The notes beneath the pieces were generated by a model that was not told the origin of the DNA, ran no database searches, and saw only the letters and a program-made list of their open reading frames with translations. Shown piece by piece: positions 37,388 through 45,912 of a stretch of DNA of 64,000 nt. The DNA lies in the NCBI GenBank assembly GCA_029212615.1, contig JARGPJ010000002.1:558001-622000 (forward strand), written 5' to 3'. The number at the start of each line of letters is the position of its first letter. The stretch's first letter is position 1. Both the position numbers and the translations under genes were made by a program. Origin of the DNA: Verrucomicrobiales bacterium. GTDB lineage: Bacteria; Verrucomicrobiota; Verrucomicrobiia; Verrucomicrobiales; DEV007.

Positions 37388-38188
37388 TCAATGAAAGATG
37401 AAAGGCACGCCCATCTCTTCGAACGCGGCTTTCTGCTCTGACATGTAACGCTCTGCCAGCTCATCGAACCTTCCGTTTTCACGATATTGCTTCAGAAACT
37501 CATTCACCTCTGCGTGAAACGCATCCTCGCCCTGCCTCATCCCGATCGCCCAGGTCTCTTCACGGATCGGATTAAGAATCGGGCGGGTTTTGTCCTCATA
37601 CTTCTTCCAGAACTGATAGATCGAAATTTGATCGTAAATGTAGGCATCAGCCTTGCCCTGCAATACTTCGAGAACGCAAGCGGCAGCTTCATCCAAGGTA
37701 ATCAAATCAACATCCGGCATCGCTTTTCTTGCCCACTGATGACCTGTCGTCGCGAGTTTCACCGCTATTTTGTGCTCACCCGCTTTCACATCTGCAATGG
37801 ATTCAATCCCGGAATCCTTCTGCACCAGCATGCAAAGGCCATTGGTGACGTATCCATCGGAAAAGGCGATCGACCGCGCCCGCTCCGGCGTGTTCGTCAT
37901 GGATGAAATAATCGCATCGATCTTCCCGGAGTTGAGCGCCGGTATGATGCCGTTCCATTCCACGTCCCGTATTTCAAGAGGCCGCCCCAAAAATGTCGCG
38001 AGATCCTCGGCCATGCGAACACTGATCCCGTCAGGCTCATTATCCGGTCCACGCATTTCGAACGGTGGATAGGCAAGTTCCATCCCAATGACAAGGGGTT
38101 TCACTCCATTTTCAGAAGCTGATTCACTACAGGAAGACAGCAAAGCAATAAAGCAAACGAAGGAGGACGCGAGAACAAAGCGTTTCAT
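37388..38188 (-). CDS. Amino-acid-type ABC solute-binding lipoprotein (orphan)
   Basis: 266 aa from the ATG at 38188, with lipobox LSSC (Cys20). The rest is a family 3 periplasmic binding fold: LVIGMELAYPPFEM, GISVRMAEDLATFLGRPLEI, WNGIIPALNSGKIDAIISSM and the late GKADAYIYDQ. Probably binds an amino acid or a similar small ligand in the periplasm. No permease or ATPase gene is adjacent on either side, so it would have to work with components elsewhere or act as a sensor. Confidence 0.88.
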   Translation of the reverse strand: MKRFVLASSFVCFIALLSSCSESASENGVKPLVIGMELAYPPFEMRGPDNEPDGISVRMAEDLATFLGRPLEIRDVEWNGIIPALNSGKIDAIISSMTNTPERARSIAFSDGYVTNGLCMLVQKDSGIESIADVKAGEHKIAVKLATTGHQWARKAMPDVDLITLDEAAACVLEVLQGKADAYIYDQISIYQFWKKYEDKTRPILNPIREETWAIGMRQGEDAFHAEVNEFLKQYRENGRFDELAERYMSEQKAAFEEMGVPFIFH

Positions 38189-38268
38189 GATCACACCTTT
38201 GCGCCCTCTCACTGAATCTCAAGGAGATTGACGCGAACCGGAATCGCCCGAAACTTACCGTAAGACAC

Positions 38269-39126
38269 ATGCGCGAAAGAATCCTCCACCTCCTCAGCGA
38301 AAACGCCTCACCCGATGCGGTATCCTGGTTACAGCACACCCTTGCCGGTCAGGATGTAAATTTTGATAAACGTCCCTTTTACTATGCCTTCAGTGGAGTC
38401 TCCCGGCACTTCGACAAATCGGGAACAATCCCGAAGGGTTCCGATGAAACTTTCGGCGGCTGGGATGAATACCGCCTCGCCCGTGTCGCCCTGCTCCTTC
38501 TCCTTGCGAAGCAGGACGAAACCACTTTCGTAGAGACTTTTCATGCCCTTCTCAACACCGCCGACCTGCGGGAGCAGGTCGCCCTTTTCTCTGCACTGCC
38601 CTGGCTGCCGCATCCCGAAAAGCTCCTGGAATCAGCCGTCGACGGCCTGCGTTCCAACATCATTGACATCTTCGACTCCATCGCTCTCGATAATGCATTT
38701 GCGGCACAACACTTCAGTGATGAAGCGTGGAATCAGATGGTGCTGAAAGCCATTTTCATCACCCGCCCCCTCTATCGCATCACCGGTATCGGGAACCGCA
38801 AGAATCAGCGCCTTGCCGAAGCCATTTCCGATCTCGCTCACGAACGCTGGGCCGCGGGCCGCTCCATTACTCCGGAAGCGTGGCAAAGTTGCGAGGGCTT
38901 TATCGATCAGCGCCTCGCCGAAGATATTGGAAAAATGGCCCGCAGTAAGGACCCTGATGATCGGGCTGCCGCCGCGCTAGTCGTCGCCAATGAGAAAACG
39001 GGGACACTTGAGGCGCTTCGCGAGCTACTCCCGACTGAACTTGATCGCATCGAGGCAAGGGAACTTACCTGGAAAGCGCTAGGCCATTCCATGGAAGAAA
39101 AACTTACCCGTAAAAGTCTTACCTGA
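38269..39126 (+). CDS. eboA: EboA-domain protein
   Basis: 285 aa. The middle and C-terminal part reads like cyanobacterial EboA: a GLRSN stretch, then DEAWNQMVLKAIFITRPLYR, AHERWAAGRSITPEAW, and a late DDRAAAALV helix. The family is cytoplasmic and helical. In cyanobacteria the ebo genes are needed to export or traffic the scytonemin precursor; the exact biochemical role of EboA is unknown. Followed 39 bp later by eboB. The other ebo genes (UbiA-like prenyltransferase eboC, DHQ-synthase-like eboD, eboE, eboF) are not in the flanking DNA. Confidence 0.85.
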   Translation: MRERILHLLSENASPDAVSWLQHTLAGQDVNFDKRPFYYAFSGVSRHFDKSGTIPKGSDETFGGWDEYRLARVALLLLLAKQDETTFVETFHALLNTADLREQVALFSALPWLPHPEKLLESAVDGLRSNIIDIFDSIALDNAFAAQHFSDEAWNQMVLKAIFITRPLYRITGIGNRKNQRLAEAISDLAHERWAAGRSITPEAWQSCEGFIDQRLAEDIGKMARSKDPDDRAAAALVVANEKTGTLEALRELLPTELDRIEARELTWKALGHSMEEKLTRKSLT

Positions 39127-39140
39127 TCGCTTCAGCGATC
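39125..39140. other. Short hairpin between eboA and eboB
   Basis: GATCGC-TTCA-GCGATC is a perfect 6-bp stem with a tetraloop overlapping the eboA stop codon. It could attenuate or protect the bicistronic message. Confidence 0.4.
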
Positions 39141-39165
39141 ACTTCTAACTCTCATTTTCAACGTT

Positions 39166-40071
39166 ATGCGCTTCTTCGACTCACATGTCCACATGGTCTC
39201 CCGGACCACCGATGATTATCAGCGAATGGCCGCTGCTGGCGTCACCGCCATCATTGAACCCTCCTTCTGGCAGGGCCAGCCGCGCACCGAGGTGGGAACG
39301 TTTAAGGATTATTTCAATTCCCTGATCGGATTCGAAAGGTTTCGAGCCAGCCAGTTCGGGATCCAGCACTATTGCACGATTGGCTTAAACCCCAAGGAGG
39401 CGAACAATGAAAAGCTGGCGGAAGCCGTGCTTGAGCTCATGCCGCTCTACATCTGCAAAGAAGGAGTCGTCGGCATCGGCGAAATCGGCTTCGATGACCA
39501 GACTAAAGCCGAGGAAAAATACCTCATCAAGCAGGCGGAACTGGCGCTCGAGGCTGACCTCCCCATTCAAATTCATACACCACACCGTGATAAGAAAAAA
39601 GGCACAATCCGGACCATGGATGTCCTCGAGGACGTTGGCATCGACCCCTCAAAGGTGATCATTGATCACAACAACGAGGAAACAGTGAAAGAGGTTCTCG
39701 ACCGCGGTTACTGGTCAGCCTTCACGATCTACCCACACACTAAATTGGGAAATGAACGAATGGTTGAGCTCATGCTGGAATACGGCGCCGAGCAAATCGT
39801 CGTCGACAGTGCCGCTGACTGGGGCATCAGCGATCCCCTCGCGGTGCCGAAAACGGCCGCGCTGATGAAAGACCGGGGCATCAGCCTCGAAAAGATCGAG
39901 CAAGTCACCTATCACAATCCACTTGCCGCTTACGGTCAAAGCGGACAAGTTAGCGAAACTGACTGGGCTGACAGTGAGGGCATTGATCCGACCGCTCTAT
40001 TTGAAGGAAACACGCTTCTCCGGGGAGGCATGGACGTCGAAACGGCAATGTCTCAATATCTGATCGAATAG
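39166..40071 (+). CDS. eboB: EboB, TatD-like metal-dependent hydrolase
   Basis: 301 aa of the TatD-type amidohydrolase fold: metal ligands in DSHVHM (residues 5-10), the Glu of VGIGEIGFDD, HTPHRD and DHNNEET, and a late DSAADWGISDPL. The N-terminal SRTTDDYQRMAAAGV, IEPSFWQGQPRT and QFGIQHYCTIGLNPKEANN stretches are specific to the EboB subgroup rather than DNase TatD. The C-terminal YGQSGQ is also shared. Substrate unknown. It forms a bicistron with eboA. Confidence 0.88.
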   Translation: MRFFDSHVHMVSRTTDDYQRMAAAGVTAIIEPSFWQGQPRTEVGTFKDYFNSLIGFERFRASQFGIQHYCTIGLNPKEANNEKLAEAVLELMPLYICKEGVVGIGEIGFDDQTKAEEKYLIKQAELALEADLPIQIHTPHRDKKKGTIRTMDVLEDVGIDPSKVIIDHNNEETVKEVLDRGYWSAFTIYPHTKLGNERMVELMLEYGAEQIVVDSAADWGISDPLAVPKTAALMKDRGISLEKIEQVTYHNPLAAYGQSGQVSETDWADSEGIDPTALFEGNTLLRGGMDVETAMSQYLIE

Positions 40072-40239
40072 CAGGAATTCGACGCATGCTATGCCCAGCA
40101 AATCGCTTGATAGTCTGCCCCCCTTTTGAAGCTACGGTTGAAGTGGCCTGAATCCCGCTACAAAGCAACCTTTCCGACTCGCCCGTGCGTTCGCCTGCAT
40201 TCCCCATCACTATTTCGTGCCCTCTATTCTGCACTTCCA

Positions 40240-41391
40240 ATGACTTCACGATCGCTTGTCATTCTTTTGTTTTCCGCCTGGCTCATAAGCGCCTCTGCAA
40301 ACCAGGCTAACGAACCCGCCTTTTACACCGTCGAAGGCGAATGGGGGAAACTTCAGTGCTACGACGTTGTCATCGCACCACCTGCGGCGACACTCTGGGA
40401 GTCCTTATATGAAGAGCGATCGCTTTGGCCGTTCGAAGGGCTGTCCCGCATCGAAGTCGATGAACTTTTTGCTGAATTAGGGTTTTCCCCCGAAACGATC
40501 GCAACCATTTCAAACGATAGCAGCTGGAATAAAACCACCGCTGAACTGGAAGTCGGAGACAGAGCAATTGAAGCCTTATCACCAACGGATCGAACTGCTA
40601 TTTTTACCTGGTGGGAAACGCAATTCCCCGGATACATCGATAGGCTTGTGATCAATTTTGAGGACCGGAATCTCACCGCGATCGCGAAGGAACTCCCCCG
40701 GGAGATGATGGACAAACTCCAGCGTGTCATTTTCTACCGGGGCGAGGTCACCAGCACCCTCGACAGACCATACCTTCTGCGGCAACTGAAAACGAGAGAA
40801 GAAAAAGAGCATCTTCTTCGAACCATCCTAACAACACATGCCCTCATCGTAAGGCTCGAAGTTGATCCAGATTCGGAGGCGGACTCCATCATCAAATACT
40901 GGGAAGCAGGCGGTCTTAATCCCAGAGTTCGCGTCCTTATTGAAGGGCTCTATACGACTGAAGGCGTCGACCACCTCGACATCCTGCACCTTCTTCCGCT
41001 GATGCCGCGAAAGTACTTAAACAACTTCACGGTCCTGCAGGACGTTAATCCACACAACACGCCTGACTGCTTCTGGACCTCGACTCAATTCTTTAACTTC
41101 AACACGTCGAGTCGAAGCTTCGACTCCCTCCCCGTCGAACACTTTCTGGACAAGGACTACGAAGAAATTTCAGGCCCCCTGCAATTTGGGGACCTCGTCT
41201 GCCTCTTCGATAAAGATACCAAAGAGTTCATTCACAGCTACACCCACATCGCAGGCGATCTTGTCTTCACTAAAAACGGGGGAAGCTTTCTTAGACCCTG
41301 GGTCATCTCCACCAAAGCCTTCATGCTGTCACTCTACACGGACAACAGTGGACTCATCACTAAAATTTTTCGTCGCAAACTTGGCTCATGA
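40240..41391 (+). CDS. Secreted NlpC/P60-like paralogue A
   Basis: 383 aa from the ATG at 40240 with a signal peptide (MTSRSLVILLFSAWLISASA). A long helical middle domain precedes a C-terminal region that looks like a diverged NlpC/P60 fold: PDCFWTSTQFFNF (possible nucleophile Cys), then FGDLVCLFDKDTKEFIHSYTHIAGDLVFTKNG, holding the His strand. Its stop overlaps the ATG of paralogue B by four bases. Likely periplasmic; substrate unknown, activity not assured. Confidence 0.7.
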   Translation: MTSRSLVILLFSAWLISASANQANEPAFYTVEGEWGKLQCYDVVIAPPAATLWESLYEERSLWPFEGLSRIEVDELFAELGFSPETIATISNDSSWNKTTAELEVGDRAIEALSPTDRTAIFTWWETQFPGYIDRLVINFEDRNLTAIAKELPREMMDKLQRVIFYRGEVTSTLDRPYLLRQLKTREEKEHLLRTILTTHALIVRLEVDPDSEADSIIKYWEAGGLNPRVRVLIEGLYTTEGVDHLDILHLLPLMPRKYLNNFTVLQDVNPHNTPDCFWTSTQFFNFNTSSRSFDSLPVEHFLDKDYEEISGPLQFGDLVCLFDKDTKEFIHSYTHIAGDLVFTKNGGSFLRPWVISTKAFMLSLYTDNSGLITKIFRRKLGS

Positions 41392-42614
41392 AGATTGCGA
41401 TTCTCACTGGAATAATCCTCAGCTTCACCATTGAAGCCTCTCATGCACAGGCGATCTCCCTGTCGCGGCCTCTTCCTAAATCCGTGGAACACTCGAGTTC
41501 AGGACCATGGGGCAATTTGGATTTTTATGAAATCAAACTCAGTTCACCGCTGAGCTACTTATCTCAACTCGCGATACCCTCTGAGCAAACTGAATGGAAC
41601 TTCACACAGGAGTCCAGAGCAGAAATCGTCGCAGAGATGGAAGAAGCAGGGTTCTCGGCAGAAGAAATTTCCTACCTTGTCTCAGAAGGCTCGCTCGTCA
41701 CCGTCGGCGAATCACTGAAGCTTTTTCCCACATCAGAGATGATCTCCGAAATCCCCGGTGATCTCAAATCGCGATTCTACTCATTTCTCGGTCGAAATCC
41801 GGCTAATCGATTCCATCACCGCCCCGCCTATATCAATACCACCAATTTGACGCGCTATTTCCATCACTCAAACCTTCCCGTCGAAACCCTGCAGCATATC
41901 GCAAAACTTGCTTACAAAACTCCCAGCGGTTACGGCTTTTTTCTCTCCGATATCCCCAGTTTATTAAAGCAGACAAGTAACAGTGAAGAAGAGAGATTGC
42001 TGATGAATGCGATCCTGAGAGTTCCCGCTCTCATGGTCCGGATCAATCTCTCGGAGATGGACTCCATCGATGAACTCGCCAACTATTGGTCAGCCGGTCA
42101 TCAGAATAAACAGGTTCTCTCTCTTTTTGAATCGATTTATCGCAATCCCTCCGTCGATCGACTCGATATTGGCCACCTTCTTCCACCTATCGCCAGGCAG
42201 AACCTGAACCGCTACCCTGAACAACCTGACGGGCTGAACGGACGCTACCCCGACTGGTTCTGGACCTGCTACAATTTTTCCCGCTTCAGCCCCGTCGATG
42301 TCTATGCAGACACCGACCAGAGCCGCGCCTTAATGGAGAAAGCTTTTGCCCCGGTCAAAGCTCCCTACACCTTTGGCGATATGCTGCTCTTCAATTCCAG
42401 GGGGCGCGTGATACACGGCTGCATCTACATCGCCGACGACATCGTCTACACTAAGAATGGACCGGGACTGCTCTCCCCTTTTATTCTGATGCGACTCCAG
42501 GATGTGATTGCCTATCATGATCTCGTTGGCGACGTCACCCTGAGTCAATACCGCAGGACACGCCAGAGAGGTGCCCTTCCACCTGCAGCGGTTGCCCCTA
42601 CCCCGTCCAATTGA
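41388..42614 (+). CDS. Secreted NlpC/P60-like paralogue B
   Basis: 408 aa with a signal peptide ending at ASHAQA. It shares the whole architecture of paralogue A: N-terminal GPWGNLDFYEIKL against GEWGKLQCYDVVI, the VDRLDIGHLLP motif, and the C-terminal fold with PDWFWTCYNFS, FGDMLLFNSRGRVIHG and YIADDIVYTKNG. Here the Cys is three residues later and the first Cys position is Trp. Tandem duplication followed by divergence is the simplest reading. The C-terminus is Pro-rich. Confidence 0.7.
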   Translation: MKIAILTGIILSFTIEASHAQAISLSRPLPKSVEHSSSGPWGNLDFYEIKLSSPLSYLSQLAIPSEQTEWNFTQESRAEIVAEMEEAGFSAEEISYLVSEGSLVTVGESLKLFPTSEMISEIPGDLKSRFYSFLGRNPANRFHHRPAYINTTNLTRYFHHSNLPVETLQHIAKLAYKTPSGYGFFLSDIPSLLKQTSNSEEERLLMNAILRVPALMVRINLSEMDSIDELANYWSAGHQNKQVLSLFESIYRNPSVDRLDIGHLLPPIARQNLNRYPEQPDGLNGRYPDWFWTCYNFSRFSPVDVYADTDQSRALMEKAFAPVKAPYTFGDMLLFNSRGRVIHGCIYIADDIVYTKNGPGLLSPFILMRLQDVIAYHDLVGDVTLSQYRRTRQRGALPPAAVAPTPSN

Positions 42615-42706
42615 CGCACTTTAAACAAGGCTCAAATGGCAGGCTTTAGTTGCCGCTCTTCCGGGGAGCAATCCTTTCACGAGCGGGGATCGTCATCCTA
42701 ACTTTA

Positions 42707-42751
42707 TTGACATTTATGGTTTTTACGTTTTTGATTACTTAATTATTAAGT
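42707..42751 (+). promoter_or_regulatory. Sigma-70-like promoter with palindromic operator
   Basis: TTGACA (42707-42712), 17 bases, then TTTGAT (42730-42735). A perfect 15-bp palindrome ACTTAAT-T-ATTAAGT (42737-42751) covers the expected start site, an operator-like position. The stretch is very AT-rich compared with its surroundings. Confidence 0.5.
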
Positions 42752-42773
42752 TTTCTTAAACTTCTCACCGTAG

Positions 42774-43796
42774 ATGAACATGAACCTGACACAAGCAGCG
42801 GCAATCTCCGCTTTCCTTCTCGCCTTTGCAGTCACGTCGTGTTCCAGCGCAAAAAAGAAAAAACAGGATGATACCCTCGGCATCCTCGGCCAACTCAGCG
42901 CCGAACCAGTTCTCTCGCATGACGCGGTTGAACGATTAAAAGAAATCGCAGATTCTCCCAATGCGACTCTCACTCATGATTCAGAAGCAACCGGGAGTGA
43001 TCTGGATGGACTCGCCATGGCAGATGATACAGAACCCGAATCAGGGGTTCAGGAAGCAACAAGCGACGAAAGCGAGATCAAAGAGAATACTGATATCTCG
43101 CAACTTGTCGCTTCATGGGAGAAGAAAGGGCTCAATCCACGCTCCATCCAGGTCGGTGATATTTTCTCAGACCACGCTGGTCCGATTCTCAAAAAAGCCG
43201 CCAGTCTCGCGGATCGGCTCAACGGCGAGGACTGGACCAAGACAGTAAACTCAGTCACTGAACAAAGAGGGGCCCGTGTCCCCGTCACCCTGTCAGTGGC
43301 AGAAATAAATGCACTGAAAGATCGCGCCCCACTCGACGCTGCTTTTCCAACCCGCAGTGTCGCGCTCGATTTCCGAACCGTCGCTCAATCAGTCCGTAAG
43401 TCGCAGCTTGAAAAGCTTTACGAGTTGATAAGCGACGCTCCCGAAAAACTTACCATCACCGATGAAAAAGCCCTCAAAACAATGGCTAATGAGCTGAAAG
43501 AGGTAAAAGCCCGGCTCAAGGATGGTGAACAGCTCTACGTTATCACCGGCGTGACCCGCTCTGATGAAATGGATGCCACCTACCCCGGGGCCCCACTTGG
43601 CAGCGTTGATGTCGGCCTCATTCAGAATGCCGTCACCGCCCTTTACCCCCATCTTGACGATCTGAAAGCGGACAAAGCGGAAGAATCCGTTCGCATCACC
43701 CGGAACCCAAGCATCTACTGGGAATTTGAAGTTCGTGAACTGAAACTCAACAACGATCAACTGGTGATCGACAATCAAGCCCTCGCTCAGATCTGA
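42774..43796 (+). CDS. Lipoprotein of unknown function
   Basis: 340 aa with lipobox VTSC (Cys23) followed by an acidic, low-complexity linker to about residue 110. The C-terminal two thirds is alpha/beta with no motif I recognise (QLYVITGVTRSDEMDATYPG, IYWEFEVRELKL). Met3 is an alternative start. Convergent with msrA with only 24 bp between stops. A well-formed promoter and palindrome precede it. Confidence 0.75.
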   Translation: MNMNLTQAAAISAFLLAFAVTSCSSAKKKKQDDTLGILGQLSAEPVLSHDAVERLKEIADSPNATLTHDSEATGSDLDGLAMADDTEPESGVQEATSDESEIKENTDISQLVASWEKKGLNPRSIQVGDIFSDHAGPILKKAASLADRLNGEDWTKTVNSVTEQRGARVPVTLSVAEINALKDRAPLDAAFPTRSVALDFRTVAQSVRKSQLEKLYELISDAPEKLTITDEKALKTMANELKEVKARLKDGEQLYVITGVTRSDEMDATYPGAPLGSVDVGLIQNAVTALYPHLDDLKADKAEESVRITRNPSIYWEFEVRELKLNNDQLVIDNQALAQI

Positions 43797-43820
43797 TTCA
43801 GACTCAAACCGGGTTCACCG

Positions 43821-44522
43821 CTATTCCAGCCCGAGCTTCTTCATCTTCGGAGAAATCACGATCCTGCAATAGGGATTGCTGCTCTTATTCTGACGATAAA
43901 AATCCTGATGATACTCCTCAGCGGGCCAAAATGTTGAAGCTTCTGTAATCTCGGTCACAGCCGGTTGGCTATAGATTTCGACGGCATCGAGAGCTGCCTT
44001 CGAATGCTCCGCAAGATTCCGCTGCTCGGCGGAATGATAGAAAATCACAGATCGATACTGCGGGCCATGGTCATTCCCCTGCTGATTCAACGTCGTCGGA
44101 TCATGAGCCTGCCAGAAGACTTCGAGCAGATCTGAAAAACTGATTTTCTGCGGATCAAAACTCACTTGAATCACTTCAGCATGCCCTGTGGTCTTTTCAC
44201 AGACCTGCTCGTAGGTCGGATTCTCGACATGGCCGCCCATATAACCGGAAACGACCTCATTCACGCCCTCAAGCCGCTCCATCACCGCCTCGGTGCACCA
44301 GAAGCAACCGCCCCCAAAGGTCGCTAACTCCAACTGTCCGGATTTTTCGTTTTTCATATCATCTGTTACGGCCAACGGAGTCTCAGAGACTTCCTCCTCC
44401 TCTACTTCGCGAGTCGACTCCATCCGTGGCGATTCCGAACAGGCCACCAGCCCGCCCATCACCATTGGAGCAAAGAGGGCAAACAATCCTCTGCCAAATA
44501 GAAGCTTCTGCATGCTTCCCAT
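43821..44522 (-). CDS. msrA: Peptide methionine sulfoxide reductase MsrA (lipoprotein)
   Basis: 233 aa. The catalytic motif GGGCFWCTEAV has nucleophilic C73. EVVSGYMGGHVENPTYEQVC, GHAEVIQVSFDP and the QGNDHGPQYRSVIFY block are also diagnostic. Unlike the cytoplasmic enzyme it has a lipoprotein signal (lipobox LVAC, Cys28) and a negatively charged linker, so it repairs oxidised methionine in the periplasm. Met4 (44513) is an alternative start. MsrB is not adjacent. Confidence 0.95.
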   Translation of the reverse strand: MGSMQKLLFGRGLFALFAPMVMGGLVACSESPRMESTREVEEEEVSETPLAVTDDMKNEKSGQLELATFGGGCFWCTEAVMERLEGVNEVVSGYMGGHVENPTYEQVCEKTTGHAEVIQVSFDPQKISFSDLLEVFWQAHDPTTLNQQGNDHGPQYRSVIFYHSAEQRNLAEHSKAALDAVEIYSQPAVTEITEASTFWPAEEYHQDFYRQNKSSNPYCRIVISPKMKKLGLE

Positions 44523-44693
44523 TCTTCCGCTTCAGGCCCCCCATGGCAACCCTTCATCGGTTTCAGTTCAAATCACTGATTCGAAGCCCACGGGAGAAAA
44601 ATCACCTTTTTTCTTCAAATCAGGCCAAAACCATTGACTTACCGGAATACTTACCTATAAGAATGGCATAGTTATTCCATTTAAACGGAATTT

Positions 44694-44894
44694 ATGGCGA
44701 GACCAAAGAACACGACCGAAACCGTTCAGATCACTCTTTCTGCCACCCCGCAGGTCAAAGAGCTGCTCGAAGAACTGTCCCGATCGGGTTTCTACGGAAA
44801 AAATGCCGCAGACACCGCGCTCATCCTTCTCAAGGAGAAAATCAGGGATCTACAGCGCGATGGACAGGCACCTACGCCACAATTTCCGAAATGA
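44694..44894 (+). CDS. Small ribbon-helix-helix-like protein
   Basis: 66 aa: TVQITLSATPQVKELLEELSRSGFYGKNAADTALILLKEKIRDL. The alternation of a beta-strand start and two helices is similar to MetJ/Arc-type ribbon-helix-helix DNA-binding proteins, but there is no definitive motif. It is followed 70 bp on by another small ORF. No toxin gene is obvious next to it. Confidence 0.6.
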   Translation: MARPKNTTETVQITLSATPQVKELLEELSRSGFYGKNAADTALILLKEKIRDLQRDGQAPTPQFPK

Positions 44895-44964
44895 TGGAGT
44901 GACACTCAACAACACTCCCGCGAGGGAGGCCCGACTGCCCCAAAAGGAACCACCACTCAACATC

Positions 44965-45192
44965 ATGTATCTCCCAGACCAGGCACCCGACAAACAATCA
45001 AGTCTCGAACTACTCGAGACCGCGACACAATCACCTGAGGAGCTCTGCGAGAGTGACCCTGAGGTTAAAGCAGCCTTCGAAGAGAGCCTTCGCGATCTTG
45101 CTGAAGATATTGTGAAGCACCACCCCGGCCTTGCTCACCTCCTTCTGGGAATGGGTGAGACTCCCTGCCCCGTCGTTCACGGCCAGAATTGA
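44965..45192 (+). CDS. Small hypothetical protein (75 aa)
   Basis: Starting at the ATG at 44965 the product is acidic and helical (SSLELLETATQSPEELC, VKAAFEESLRDLAEDIVKHHPGLAHLL). The same frame is open upstream to 44803 inside the preceding gene, but that part looks like an out-of-frame shadow. It lies 50 bp before the flavoprotein gene. Function unknown. Confidence 0.5.
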   Translation: MYLPDQAPDKQSSLELLETATQSPEELCESDPEVKAAFEESLRDLAEDIVKHHPGLAHLLLGMGETPCPVVHGQN

Positions 45193-45242
45193 ACTCCCGG
45201 TCTCGTCATTGACCGCACCTACCGCGCGGCGTACGGTGTTTC

Positions 45243-45791
45243 ATGAACGATGACCTACAGGTCGAGTCGGTCGGAGATCGACTCGAAGGAAAAACCGTCG
45301 CCCTCTGTGTGACCGGCGGAATTGCTTCCGTTGAATCCGTCAAACTGATCCGCCATTTCCGTCGCGAAGGGGCAGAGGTTAACGTCTTCGCAACACCGGA
45401 AGCGCTCAAGTTCATCGGTAAAGCCGCCCTCGAGTGGGCCGCAGCCAAACCTGTCATCACAGAACTCTCAGGCCTCGCTGAGCACATCTGCACCCAGGAC
45501 ATCGTCGTCATCGCTCCCGCGACGATCAACACCGTCAATGCGATTGCCGCCGGTATCGCCGGAAATGTCGTGACGACCCTCGTTGCGAGCGCCCTGGGAC
45601 AGAAGACTCCCGTCCTCATCGCCGCAACCGGACACCACTCACTTTACGAAAACCCGATCTTTCAGCGGAATCTGAAAGAACTCCCCAAGGTCGCCCCTGC
45701 CATCACATTCATCCCGCCGAAGATGGAGGAAGGGAAAGCCAAGCTGCCGGAACTGAAGCAAATCGTCGAGGCAAGCATCGCCTCATTTTAG
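45243..45791 (+). CDS. CoaC-like flavoprotein
   Basis: 182 aa of the FMN-binding HFCD (homo-oligomeric flavin-containing Cys decarboxylase) fold: VALCVTGGIASVESVKLIRHFR at the N-terminus, the catalytic-type His in LAEHI, and the APATINTVNAIAAGIAG flavin loop. The PxMNxxMW substrate loop of CoaC is replaced by ATGHHSLYENPIFQ. It may decarboxylate a different thiol-containing substrate, or be a stand-alone phosphopantothenoylcysteine decarboxylase half; no CoaB domain is fused or adjacent. Confidence 0.82.
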   Translation: MNDDLQVESVGDRLEGKTVALCVTGGIASVESVKLIRHFRREGAEVNVFATPEALKFIGKAALEWAAAKPVITELSGLAEHICTQDIVVIAPATINTVNAIAAGIAGNVVTTLVASALGQKTPVLIAATGHHSLYENPIFQRNLKELPKVAPAITFIPPKMEEGKAKLPELKQIVEASIASF

Positions 45792-45820
45792 TCGGCACAA
45801 TTGAGAGCCTCCTGAAATCA

Positions 45821-45875
45821 ATCGGGCCCCGTCTCTTTGCCGGGCATTAAGGCAAAGAGAACAGAGCCCGATTTT
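45821..45875. terminator. Long hairpin terminator
   Basis: A two-part stem: ATCGGGC with GCCCGAT outside and TCTCTTTGCC with GGCAAAGAGA inside (45821-45873), followed by TTTT. Between the convergent flavoprotein (+) and LamG/haem-motif (-) genes. Confidence 0.8.
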
Positions 45876-45912
45876 CTGGCTGCGGAACGATAGTGACTAA
45901 AGATTCAGGGAA

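Noticed and set aside
44694..45192. Toxin-antitoxin pair
   Set aside because: The first protein is ribbon-helix-helix-like, but the second has no toxin motif and the two do not overlap or abut.
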